DNA of 64,000 nt from Hevea brasiliensis. Lineage: Eukaryota > Streptophyta > Magnoliopsida > Malpighiales > Euphorbiaceae. The first letter of the stretch is position 1; the number at the start of each line of letters is the position of its first letter. The notes under the pieces were generated by a model. It had not been told where the DNA came from. It was given only the letters and a program-made list of their open reading frames with translations, and made no database searches. The position numbers and the translations under genes were made by a program. The DNA lies in assembly GCF_030052815.1 (NCBI RefSeq), contig NC_079510.1, forward strand, positions 40,828,853 through 40,892,852, written 5' to 3'. Shown here in pieces: positions 36,592 to 47,893 of this stretch.

Positions 36592-36640
36592 ACATGTACT
36601 TTATTCTGCCTTGTGTAAAATTCGAGGACGAATTTTCTGT

Positions 36641-36653
36641 AAGGGGGGAAGAA
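36641..36653 (+). promoter_or_regulatory. Polypurine tract of the Tekay-like element
   Basis: AAGGGGGGAAGAA lies directly before the 3' LTR start TGTAACACC; it primes plus-strand DNA synthesis in such elements. Confidence 0.85.
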
Positions 36654-38400
36654 TGTAACACCCCTGATTTTTTATATATTATTATTGGGCTTCGTGTAGG
36701 TATCCTCAATTCGCGGAAATTCGACAATTGTCCGGATCCGTGAATTTTCGGCCAGACAGAGCAGCTACCGGAAAAGTCTTCAAATTGGATCGAGGTTTTG
36801 GCTACCCCACCATTGTCAGGCATCCCGAACGCGTTCCCGAAGTCGGAATCGGCAAAGGTAAACCCGAACCTTGCTTTTTCGTAATTTTCTAGTGCTTAAA
36901 TAGGATTAAAAATCCATAAAATATTCGTGGTAGCTTAGAAAATTACGATTCTTTTTGCAATAGCTTAGTAATATTTCTAAGGACCGCAAGCGAGTTTTAT
37001 AATTTTTAGAGCTTATTTGAGCGCTTTGCAAAAATGATCAATTATAAGGACTAAATTGAAATTTTACATATTGTGATGAATGATTGATTTGATGGGCCTG
37101 AGAGGGGGTGTGATGTGATTGAGTTGTGGATATATGGATTGTGGATATAGAAGTGTGTTTTGAGCCCTTTGCGAGTTGGGTAGGTCCTAGGTATAGGAGA
37201 CTCTGCGGATTTTCTACACGACTTAGGACGTATTGGGTCTTTTCTTGATTTGTATTGGGTCATTTGTATTAAATAATTGTAATATAATTGTCAGGTGAGC
37301 CGGGACAGCCTTCTTCCTCCGTCCAGCCGCCACAGTGATTACCGTCAAGTCTGTGAGTAAAATATTAATTTTAATTGTAATTTCGATATTATTATATGTT
37401 CAGCATGCCCATGCATCACTTATATGCATATATTTATGTAGTTAAACTCTAGGCATGATTTATGTTGCATTCATAACTGTTGATGTGCCATGGATATTGT
37501 TGTGGTAATTTGAAGCAGTGTGCGTGCGTTGGCGTGCGTGTGTTGTGGTGTGGACTATGGATAGGACGGGGTAGTCACGACTTGAGTAATTCGCTGGGAC
37601 CCGATCCTTCGAGGGGTAGTCACGGCTTGAGTAATTCGCTGGGACCCTCGATTTGGTTATTAAGTGGAAGTCCGAGCTTGAGTAATTCGGCACGGGTTGG
37701 ATTTAAGAGAGCTGTATAGGGGATCAGCTCCCATATGTTATGATTGATACTACAGGGTGTGTGAGTGCTCCAAATTACCTTTTTGATGCTATGATGTGAA
37801 TTATTGCTGATGTTGCACTTCATTTCACAGGTTGCATTAGTTTTAGATAGTTATAGAGATTATGGTTAAAATTGATATTTTACTCTCTGAGTCGAACGCT
37901 CACTCATGTTCAAAAATTTTTACAGGCCACAGGAGGATATTTTTTGAGGTTAACCTGTTTTCTCCCTCGCAGGTCAATTATTACTGTTTGTATAAGCTTG
38001 TTAAATCTTAGAATTTCCGCATGCATTAGAAATGTTTATTTGATTTGGGTCTGTAAACTAAATTATTATTTTGGGACCTGTAAACTTAATATGCTATGCA
38101 TGTTTGATGGATTGGATGAGGGAGCTGAGCTCCCATTTATTTTTTATGTTGATGAGTATGTGGAGGGTGAGCTGAGCTCCCCAAATGACTATATATTGTG
38201 TTTACAGGTCGGGTGAGTCAAAAACTCCCCGTTGGAAAGTCCATTTTTATGGCCGGACTCTGTCCATTTGTTTTCTTGAAATTGGGCCCAAATGGGCCTT
38301 AGAATTGGGTAAATGAACAGTTAGGCTTACTACGGGCCTCGGGGGCTTTAGGCTGGCCCAGGTCCTAGTGCCGGTCCGGCCCATAGGTTAGGTCGTGACA
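36654..38400 (+). repeat. 3' LTR of the Tekay-like element
   Basis: 1747 bp, colinear with the 5' LTR. Differences include short indels near 36990, 37090 and 37190-37220, and loss of part of the third CTTGAGTAATTCG motif (37678-37695). It ends GGTTAGGTCGTGACA, followed by the TTTAA target duplication. Confidence 0.92.
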
Positions 38401-38405
38401 TTTAA

Positions 38406-39890
38406 AGTGATTACTTTGGGGCAATACCACTCCACCCAAACTAACTTCTTTCCTATCACCAGTTCAGCTTTCACTGAACTTGTAATGCATGTATTCTGTC
38501 TTCGTTCTACTTAACTTAAAGCCATTTGACTCTAGAATACTTCTCCAAAGCTCTAGCTTTCTATTGACTCCTTCTCGCATCTTATCTATCAGAACTATAT
38601 CATTCGCAAACATCATGCATCAAGGGATACTCTCTTGTATATGTTTCGTCAGTTCATCTAGAACTAATGTAAAAAGGTAAGGGCTTATAGCTGAACCTTG
38701 GCATAATCTAACTGACATTGGAAAATCTATTGTGTCTCCTTCCACTGTGTGCACAATAGTAGTTGCTCCTTCATACATATCTTTCAACACTTGTATGTAC
38801 CTAATAGATACCCTCTTTTGTTCTAACACTCTCCATAAGATATCTCTTGGAACACTATCATAAGCTTTTTCCAAATCGATAAAAACCATATGTAAATCTT
38901 TCTTTACATCTCTATATTTCTCCATCAAGCTTCTAATGAGAAAGATCACTTCCATAGTTGAACGACCGGGCATGAAGCCAAATTGATTGGGAGAGATAGA
39001 AGTGTCGTGACGTAGTCGATGTCCACAACTCTCTCCCACAACTTCATAGTATGGGTCATGAGTTTAATTCCCTTATAGTTTGAGTAACTCTATATGTCTC
39101 TCTTATTTTTAAAAATATGTATTAAAATACTTTTTCTCTATTCATTAGGCATTTTTTTTGAGTTTAAAATCTTATTAAATAATTTAGTTAACCATGCCAC
39201 TCTCATATTTCCCAAACACTTCCACACTTCAATTAGTATTTTATCTGGTCCACAGGCTTTATCCACTTTCATTCTCTTAAGTGTTTCCTGTACTTCTGAA
39301 GATCTAATCTTTCTAGTATAATTCACATTCTTTTCTATTGCTTTATAGTCTATATTCATGCTATTACCACTTTAACTATTATTAAAGAGATCATCAAAAT
39401 AATTTCTTCATCTTTCTTTAATGTCCTCATCTTTCACCAACATTTTTCCTTCTTTATCCTTAACGCACCTAACTTGACTGAGATTTTAACATTTCTTTTC
39501 TCTCCTCCTTGCTAATCTATAAGTATCTTTCTCTCATTCTTTAGTTCCAAGTTTCTCATATAACTTTTCAAAGGCATGTGCTCTTATTTGACTAACTGCA
39601 TTTTTTGCCTCTTTCTTGCTATCTTGTACTGTTCATACGCCTCATTATTATCACACTTAGGTAATTTCTTATACCATTCTCTCTTTCTTTTCACTACCTT
39701 TTGTACTTCCTCATTCCACCACCATCTCTCTTTTGAGGGTGGTCTATGTCCTCTAGACTGTCCAAATACTTTTTCTAGCTACTTCTCTAATCTTTGATGC
39801 CATGTGTATCCACATACCATTGGCTTCTACGTCCAGCTTCTATGCTTCGGACTCGAGAAACTCATTTTTGAACTTCATTTACTTTACTAT
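38406..39890 (-). pseudogene. RTE-type LINE reverse transcriptase (right part, 5'-truncated)
   Basis: Read minus from about 39890: [92 protein letters not shown] (motif A), [17 protein letters not shown] (motif B) and [10 protein letters not shown] (motif C). Then [22 protein letters not shown] runs to the insertion point. Stops and frameshifts break it. The catalytic FADD has become FAND (38596-38610). The endonuclease half is absent, the usual 5' truncation of LINE copies. It continues at 29447 on the other side of the Tekay-like insertion. Confidence 0.88.
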
Positions 39891-39929
39891 TTTGAATTCC
39901 CACCACTTTGTTCAAGTTACAATATTTTT

Positions 39930-40765
39930 ATGAAAATTGACTTTTTTTAAAACACAAAAGTTTTGATTTTTTAAAAAAATCATTTATAAATTTTTAATTA
40001 ATTCTTTTTTATAAATTTTAATTTGGATTACACTAAAAATGTTTTTTTTTTATATATTTGTATAAAATAATAAATTTTAATAATTAAAAAAAAAAGCCTT
40101 AGCAGAAAACAAAAAGCTATTAAATTAAAATTAAAACATTTTGAATTTTAATTGGTATTGATAAAAATTTTAAAAGTAATGAACTCATTTTTTCTGCTAA
40201 TTCTTTTTACGAAAATCAATAACTTATTTAAAACAAGAAAGTTAGAATTTTTTTAAATGATTTTATGATTTTAATTAATTCTTTTTATAAATTTTTATCT
40301 TTGGATTACATTAAAAATATTTTTCATACATTATAATAAAGCAATAAATTTTAATAATTAAGTAAAGAATGGTCTTAGCAGAAGAAAGCTATAAAAATGA
40401 AATTAAAACATGTTTAGTTTCGATTAGTATTGATGAAATTTTTTAAAAGTTATGAACTCATGTTTTTTTAAATTTAGTTCTTTTTATGAAAATTGATATT
40501 TCTTTAAAAACATGAAAGTTATGATTTTTTTTAAATGATTTTCTATTTTTTTAATCTCTTTTTATAAAATATTATTTTAAATTATGATAAAAAAATATTT
40601 TTCATATATTATATATTATAATAAAGTAATATATTTTATGAATAAATAAAAAAATGTCCTTAGAAGAAAAAAAGCCAACAAAAATAAAATTAAAGCACTT
40701 TGAATTTTAATTGGTATTGATAATTTTTTTCTTAAGTTATGAACTATTTTTTAGTTAATTTTTTA
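39930..40765. repeat. Three degenerate tandem copies, period about 276 bp
   Basis: Copies start near 39933, 40210 and 40486 with (A/T)(T/C)GAAAAT(T/C)(G/A)A..., each then showing ...TTGGATTAC.., a CCTTAGCAGAA or CTTAGCAGAA motif and TTAATTGGTATTGAT. It is AT-rich and non-coding, and distinct from the neighbouring LINE. Confidence 0.7.
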
Positions 40766-43011
40766 TGGCATTGAATATATATATATATATATATATATTA
40801 AAGATTTCATTATGTCTTAATACATTTAAACATCTATATTAATCTTAAACAAGGATGCATTATATTATTCTTATTTAATTAAAATTAAATTAGTTAAATT
40901 AAATATTGAAATAGAAAATAATAAATAGAAGCAATGATGAGGAAATATGAACATGATAAATTGCAAGAGAAATAGGAACTATAATGGAAAACGTGGACTA
41001 TATGAATTATTATAGGAATTGTATGTAAAATAGAAGTTGCCATTAAATTGCGTAAAAGAATTTTATAATATTAATATTTTTTATTGTTTTCATTAAAAAT
41101 TATAATAAGGTTTGTCAAACATATAAAATTATTTTTAGGATATAATTAATAATAAGTGGAAAATTTTAATTTATATTATTAATATTGATTAATAATTTCT
41201 TTTAATTTTTTAACACTACAATATACATGATTCTATATATATGTTAAGATAGTTTTTGCATTTTCAGGTAAATAAAATATAAAAAATAAAAATAAAAATA
41301 TAATAAGATTTCTTATATGAAATTATTTTCAGATAGGATTTATAATATACGAAAAATATATTTATTAAAATATAGTTAATTTAAAAATTAATAAAAATAA
41401 GATTTTAAATTGTATTTTTATATTTTTAATAAATATATAAATTTAATTATACATTTTTTTATTGGTTACTTAGGTGTGAATAAACTTGCACTTCTAGCAT
41501 CGAAGAAATCATTATTATATAGAAATATTAGCCAACGTAAAAAATAATTACAGAGCCTAACTTCATGTTAAATTTTATTTTAGTTTCATTTTAAATTAAT
41601 TTGCCGGTTAATTTTTTATTTTTAAATTATTATAAACAATAATTAAAACATGAATTGTATTAAAATTTATAATATTGTAAATAATATAAAAATTAAGTGT
41701 ATTTTTATCAATTTATAAGTTAGTCATCTAATTTGGATTTTTATATATACTAATTTTTGAAGTACGTGCAATAATTAAAGAAATAAGATACATTATTAGA
41801 GTGTTTATAGTTCATTGTTAATAATATATTATATATATTACATATTTAATTACATATAAATATATAATTATATTAAACTTATAAAAGGTATCTAAAAATA
41901 TGAAAAATTTATGAATAAAATTATTCTTACTTCGTTCTTTTTATTTGATACTGTTTTCAATTCAATTATTGATAAAAAAAATTAAAACCTTATTAAAATT
42001 GTAAAATAAGTTTAGAATGTCATGGTTTAGTTTTTATAATATTAATTTTTTTTTTTAATTACAATTCTTATTAATTAGTTTAATTCTTAAAGTATCGATT
42101 TTTTATAAATTGTGCACATCCTGCTTTTAACAATAAAGAAAATAAAGATTAAAAAACTTAATGATTCTGCAATAGTAATTTTTAATAAATCATAATAAAT
42201 AAAATAATTATATTTTTTTAGCAAAATTATCAAATCATTATCATAAGATAGATAAAAAGGAAAATAAATAAATTAAATTTAGGTATGGTTGTCATCAATT
42301 ATTTTTGTTAATATTATTTTTTATTAAAATCAAATAAAATTATTTTTTAAATTGTACTTTAGTTATTTTTTAAAAGTAACATTCATCTTTTGTTGCTTTA
42401 TTATTTATTTATTTTTTATAATTTATAATCATGAAAAGGTTAAAAGGTTTAGTTTTATTTAATATTCATAATGATTTATTATTATTATTATTATTCTAGT
42501 TTAATTTATTATAAAAGGTTCAATTTAATGTTTTTATTATATTTTATAGCTTTTTAATTTTTTTTTATTATATTTAATTGTAGAATTGTTAGTAATGTAA
42601 ATTTCATATTTAATAAATTACAAGATATTAATGAGTATGTAAAATGAAATAAAAGTTTTAATTATAATGCATTTATATGCCAATATGATCTTAATAATAA
42701 TTTTTTTATCAAAACAAATATACAATTTATTATGTTATAAAATTTTTATGTTTATATATACTAAATAATGTTAAATTTTATTAGTAATATAATAAGATTA
42801 TAAAAAAAAAATAAAAATAATATTTTTTTTCTCGGAGTAATGCTATTATTTTTTCCTTTTTAAGTAGAAATATGACTTTTATTTTTTTTAATTTTATCAT
42901 AATTATTTGTAGTAATTTTTTATTCTGATATTATTATTTTTATTTTTTATTAAACTTTATAATATTATAAACAATCTAAAAATATATTTATCCATTCACA
43001 AGTTTATAATT

Positions 43012-43062
<51 letters not shown>

Positions 43063-43844
43063 TTATTATTATTATTATAGATGTAAATTTATTTTTTTAT
43101 TTTTATGTTTATTTTAATTTTTAATTAATATATTTATATAGACAAAAAGAGACTTTTTATTTAATTTATATTTATGAGTTTTAATGTATTTATTTACTAT
43201 AATTTATTTATAAATATAAAAATGAAATTTTTTCCCTTTGCCTAACCAAATAACAAAAGTGATTTTTTGAAGATTATGAATTTACAATTTCTCCCACTAA
43301 TGACATTAAAATGATAAATTATAATAATTAAATTCAAATTAAATAAACTTTTATATTATTAATTAAAAAATTTTATAAAATATAAGAATTCTTATGTTCC
43401 TATAATTCTTATGCCGATTAAGCTTTAATTCTTTGTATAGTTTTTAATTAATAATATAATTCTATTTCACAAATATAAATTAAAAAATATCTAATATTAA
43501 TAGAATTTATATTATTAGTATTCTAAAATTTTATTCGATTAGGATTTATATTAATTGATTAATTAATTTTTTATAATAATTTAAATAAGTAATTATATTA
43601 CATATATAAGGATGTTTAGTCTATATTGGACTTGATTAATATTGTTGTTGAAATTATTATTAAAAAATTATATTTTTAATTATATTAATTAAAAAATATT
43701 GAAAATAATTTAAAATTAAATTTAATAAATTTTAATTATAAAAATATTAAAATAATAAAATAATTTTATTCAATGACATTTAAAATAATATTTTTATTTA
43801 GGAAAATAGGCTTGGACTTTCAAATGCAGTGCTAATCAGATACG
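40766..43844. other. Very AT-rich DNA with microsatellites
   Basis: No gene or mobile element was recognised. (AT)n tracts lie at about 40777-40798 and 43014-43054; (TTA)n runs lie near 42477 and 43061. Confidence 0.6.
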
Positions 43845-44250
43845 TTGTAAACGACGGTGATACAGAGGGAGCAACTAAGGCAACAAGCGATTTCCTCGCT
43901 GAGGCGGAGATCCTCCATGGTGATTTTAAATAGGTCGCCGAAGGGCACAGATAGGTGTATGCTTGAAGCTTCTCATTTCATTCCGTGTCCTCTATCTCCA
44001 CATCGTTGTACGACATCGTTTCCAAGCCCTTTGATTCGTTTGCTCTGCTTTTTCTCTGTGTATCGTTTGATCAGAGAAAGGAAGAATATGAGTCGGCTTG
44101 AAATTTTATGGACAGATCTGGATGATTCGATTCGCTTTCATTTGCTCATATGAATATGGATTATGTTCTTCAGAATAATGTCGGTTTTGTGAAGATGGGC
44201 TTCGGCATTATAAAATTTATAATTGCGCTCTTTGGATGTTGGAATGTGAT
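43845..44250 (-). pseudogene. Broken DPH3 copy including upstream flank
   Basis: The start codon lies at 44014-44016 (minus). The first residues MSYNDVEIEDTE are followed by TGA where DPH3 has Trp13, and a one-base loss near the first CxC breaks the frame. The copy ends near the equivalent of VIYNIEDF, so the 3' part is missing. Similarity to 22430-22830 continues upstream through the leader and the TTTATAATT region (44214). It is therefore a DNA-level duplication rather than a copy of the mRNA coding part alone. The plus-strand frame at 43857-44153 is its shadow. Confidence 0.88.
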
Positions 44251-46455
44251 TTGTTTGGAAATATATATATATATATATATATTCCAATTGCTTTAAAACT
44301 TGGTTTCTTAAATGTTCCATGTACTTATGTTTTGAATTATAATTATAAAATCTAAAATTAATATATAATTATCGATTAGAGTAATTTAGATTATTTTTCT
44401 CTGCCTTTAAAAATATAGAGAACATAAAAATATTAAATTTGAATTTCTTCATTTATTTATAGTAAGAATGATATAATTTTAAGCATTATACTTGCATATA
44501 TATTGAATATGAAAGATTTAGGATTGACTCCTTTTTTATATCTCTATAATGAAAAAAAAGTATATTATTTATTTAGTATTAAATAAAATAATTAACGAAT
44601 CAAGTAATTAATAAAATATAAACAAAATTAATGGGCAAAATTTATTTATATTGGAGTAGTTTGGTAATTTATGTTACTCTTTTTATATAATTTTTATTCT
44701 CTAACCAAATACAACAATGATACACATCAAAAATACATTTATTTTTACTTATGCAATATAATTTAAATATTTGTTTTAAATGAACCTTTCAAGAAAAATA
44801 ATTCAAAATATAGAAGGTTGAATTTTGACATCAAACACTATAAATTTCAAACTAATACTAAAATAAATATATAAGAATAGCATTATACAGCGAGTTTAGA
44901 CATATTCATATATGTATTGTTTAATTTTGAGAAAGGGTGAGCTTTTTAGGCATATAATACCAATATGAATAATATTGTAAAGCTTATAATTCATTTTGTC
45001 TATTTATGGAGCAAATTGCCACATAATTTCTAGCAAAGCAATTATGAGAGAAATGGAGCTCCTTACTTAGAAGATTAGTCTTACATGTTTACACATATCA
45101 TATCTATTTACTTTTGTGGCTAGATTTCAGGATTGAAATTCAAAAAAATACATAAACTAAATCCTTGGAATCTGTATTGGACTTTGAATCAACACTATCA
45201 CATCACATGCTTCAAAACTTTGTTTCTGTTTTCGCAGTGATCAGTGATGCACTCATGAGTTTTTGAACTCTAGAGCTGCATCTCTCTTGTGCTAGGGGTG
45301 CCATCCTGAAAAATCCCTGGTTTAGCTGGATCACACGGTTGGTTGTGGATTTTTTTTTTCCTTCAGTGATCTACTTACATGGATGAATTTCTTTTGTTCT
45401 TTGAATGTTTTGATACTATCCAAAATTTCAAGAAAAATAAGTGAGCTCCATGAAATGTTTTTTTTCATGTCGTTGTGATCGCCTAAGATTGAGATATTGT
45501 GCAGTGATTGTAATGGTGCTTCTAAATGTGTACTGCTATCATGTATCCTTCCTTTTCATTGTATTTGTAAACTGTATGTATATCCCCAATAGCTTGAGGG
45601 AATCATCAAGCTATTTTCCTCTCATATTCTTCTTCTATTTCTCCTTCTTTTACAATAACTTCAAATGTCCAATTAATGAACATTATTGGCTTTTCATTAA
45701 TTTGCATGATTTTGCCAGGATTCATACAACCTTTTCCTGGTGCTGTCAAAGTTTTACTTTGCAAAGTGGCGTTGGACTCAAAACACAAAAGCGCCTTTCA
45801 TATACCACTACAGTAGCCAGGTGATATTCCTGGAATATAACTAACTTTAATATTGTTGTATGATTGTTCAATTGAGTGCGAGCATTTTGAGAATTCAGTT
45901 TCTTCAACAGGTGGGAGTATCTTATTTGCTACATTCGATATATTGGAGACAGGTCATTCTCCACTACATGCAGATAGGTTAATAATGTAGCCTTCACATT
46001 CTTGAAAGTCATCTCTTTGCAGGGACTACGTTATTGGATTCAGTAGAAAAGTAACAATAACAACCAATAGAAGAATTGAGTTAATATTCATTGATTATTG
46101 TGACTATATTGTTAATATTTCAGCTAAATCATGGTTGTAAGTTGTTGAATCAGTAACTTACTTTCTGAAACTTTTTTAATATTTATGGTCTTTGAGTATC
46201 AAGTGACAAAGTCAGTCTCCTCTTCCTTTAAACTAGGGAAGCGTGCTGCTTTGTGATGTCCCATTGTTGCATGCTGCGTCTTTTCTTGAAGTTTTATTTG
46301 TGGGAACACATGCAACATGCACTTAATTTTTGAATATATTGCCATAATTTATTTATACTGCTTGAAATAATTTTTGCCATAATTTATTTGCAATTACTTC
46401 TGGTATTTAAAGCTTTGGGTGGCTATCTCAATTGAGACTGACAAGAGAAGCTTTC
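44251..46455. other. Intergenic region upstream of the TMEM45-like gene
   Basis: AT-rich, with a (TA)n tract at 44261-44282. The 127-residue frame at 45441-45824 has no recognised domain. Part of 45200-46450 may be 5' UTR or a UTR intron of the gene at 46456, but no splice pair could be assigned. Confidence 0.45.
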
Positions 46456-47343
46456 ATGGGAACGTTTGTAGGGCATATTCTACCTGCTTTGGCTTTAATC
46501 CTCCTTGGATTGTGGCACACCATCAATTCTATCAGATCCTACTGCCTCAAAGGCTCTGCTAATTTTACTGTGAAGTATTGGTACCCATTTTACGGCCCTC
46601 TTTCACGACTCAAACATTTGGAGCTTATCTTCATTCTGTTTTTCTCTGTCCTCGCAATTTTCATGCAACTTTTAGACTTCCCTTTCCTCCACTTTGCTTT
46701 CAAGCTTGACAACTTTGAACATGCAACCATGTTCCTCCATCTTGCCATATTTGCAGGCTTCACACTTTCTGCAGAGATAACACAATCATCTGAAATCCTT
46801 TCTGGGGTCATTGGAATACTTGCAGCCTCTGTTTTTGGTCAAGAACTCTTCCTACTCCATTTCCACTCAACTGACCATGTTGGACTTGAAGGTCATTATC
46901 ATTGGCTCTTGCAGCTTGTAGTGTTTGTGTCTCTTGTGTCAGCCTTAGCTGCAACTAGTTTTCCATGCAGTTTTCCTGCAGCTCTTGTTCTTTCAATTTC
47001 TGTTGTATTCCAAGGGTGTTGGTTTATGATCATGGGGTTTGTGCTATGGGTTCCTGAATTTATGCCTGAGGGTTGTGTTGCGCGGTTTGCTGAGGCCAGC
47101 ACTCATGACATGCATGGAGCAGTCACTTGTGGATCTATTGATGCAGACTTGAGGGCTAGGGCACTGGCCAATTTGCAATTCAGTTGGACGCTTTCTGGAA
47201 TTCTGTTGTTCACTGGGTGTGTTTGCCTGAAATTAGCTGGAAGGTGCAACCCAAGGGGCCAGTCAACCGAGTATGAGCAACTCTGCATTAGAGGTACAGA
47301 TGTCCCTATAGCCATGGAAGGCTTCAAGCAAGCTCGTCCTTGA
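46456..47343 (+). CDS. TMEM45/DUF716-family membrane protein
   Basis: This single-exon frame of 295 residues starts MGTFVGHILPALALILLGLW. An ATG eight codons upstream is in frame, but plant family members begin at MGT(F/L)xGHxxPG. At least six hydrophobic segments are visible, about residues 5-22, 52-72, 84-105, 113-133, 153-172, 180-202 and 245-265. Family landmarks are the GLWH motif, LKHLEL, the EHxxMFLHLAIFA block, and FHSTDHVGLEGHYH, whose His-rich part resembles a metal or ligand site. The family is integral membrane; tobacco relatives are linked to virus-response reports, but the biochemical role is unknown. The gene is convergent to the P450 at 47894-50067. Confidence 0.9.
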   Translation: MGTFVGHILPALALILLGLWHTINSIRSYCLKGSANFTVKYWYPFYGPLSRLKHLELIFILFFSVLAIFMQLLDFPFLHFAFKLDNFEHATMFLHLAIFAGFTLSAEITQSSEILSGVIGILAASVFGQELFLLHFHSTDHVGLEGHYHWLLQLVVFVSLVSALAATSFPCSFPAALVLSISVVFQGCWFMIMGFVLWVPEFMPEGCVARFAEASTHDMHGAVTCGSIDADLRARALANLQFSWTLSGILLFTGCVCLKLAGRCNPRGQSTEYEQLCIRGTDVPIAMEGFKQARP

Positions 47344-47893
47344 GATATTGTACCATGCAGAATGCGGCATTTTTATGCCCATTGTTAACGCCTCCATTAG
47401 TGTAGATTTTAAACTCGTGATCAGTGATTGTCAAATATCTCCTATTAAGCCCCCCCCCAAAGCAAGAGATGAATTATAATTGTGGGGCGTCTCTTACCAA
47501 ATGTAGATGCCTTCTGGGCCAACTTCTTTATGTGAAAGTTGATGTCTTCTACCTTTTAGAAAAGCAAATAAGGCCAGGCTGAGATTCCGCCTCTGTACTC
47601 CTCACTAGACTATGAAGCTTGTAGTTCTGTTGCTCTTATGATGCAAAATTATATCTGGTTGAAAATAGAAACAATTTATGATGTGTAATGCAGTTGAACA
47701 TTAATTGGAATGAGAATATATTTATTATTGATTCTTTGTTCATGTCTGCTGAAGAGCGAAGGTTTTATAATGCAGATGCTTTCATGCTATAAGATGATGT
47801 GTCTTGCACATTGAAGAGGATTGTACCAGTGAAGCGTCTATGCTCTATATGCCTCTACAATACTCTAATCTAGTTTCCAATGCTACTTAACAT
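47344..47893. other. Intergenic spacer between convergent genes
   Basis: It contains the 3' UTRs of the TMEM45-like gene and of the P450 locus. Apart from a C-run at 47450-47458 nothing notable is seen. Confidence 0.5.

Larger units (their letters stand above)
29453..38400 (+). mobile_element. Complete Tekay/Del-like Ty3/gypsy element with TTTAA target duplication
   Basis: Two LTRs (29453-31194 and 36654-38400) flank an internal region with a tRNA-Met primer-binding site (31199-31210) and a polypurine tract (36641-36653). The insertion is bounded by TTTAA at 29448-29452 and 38401-38405, and it splits a LINE. The order RNase H, integrase, chromodomain-like C-terminus and the Met-type primer site place it in the chromovirus group near Tekay/Del. 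LTR copies are very similar, with a few small indels, which suggests a fairly recent insertion. The pol frames are broken, so this copy cannot be autonomous. Confidence 0.92.

Noticed and set aside
43857..44153. A 98-residue plus-strand frame
   Set aside because: It is antisense to the DPH3 pseudogene.
45441..45824. A 127-residue frame upstream of the TMEM45-like gene
   Set aside because: Low-complexity hydrophobic product, no domain, no splice evidence; probably upstream noncoding or UTR sequence.
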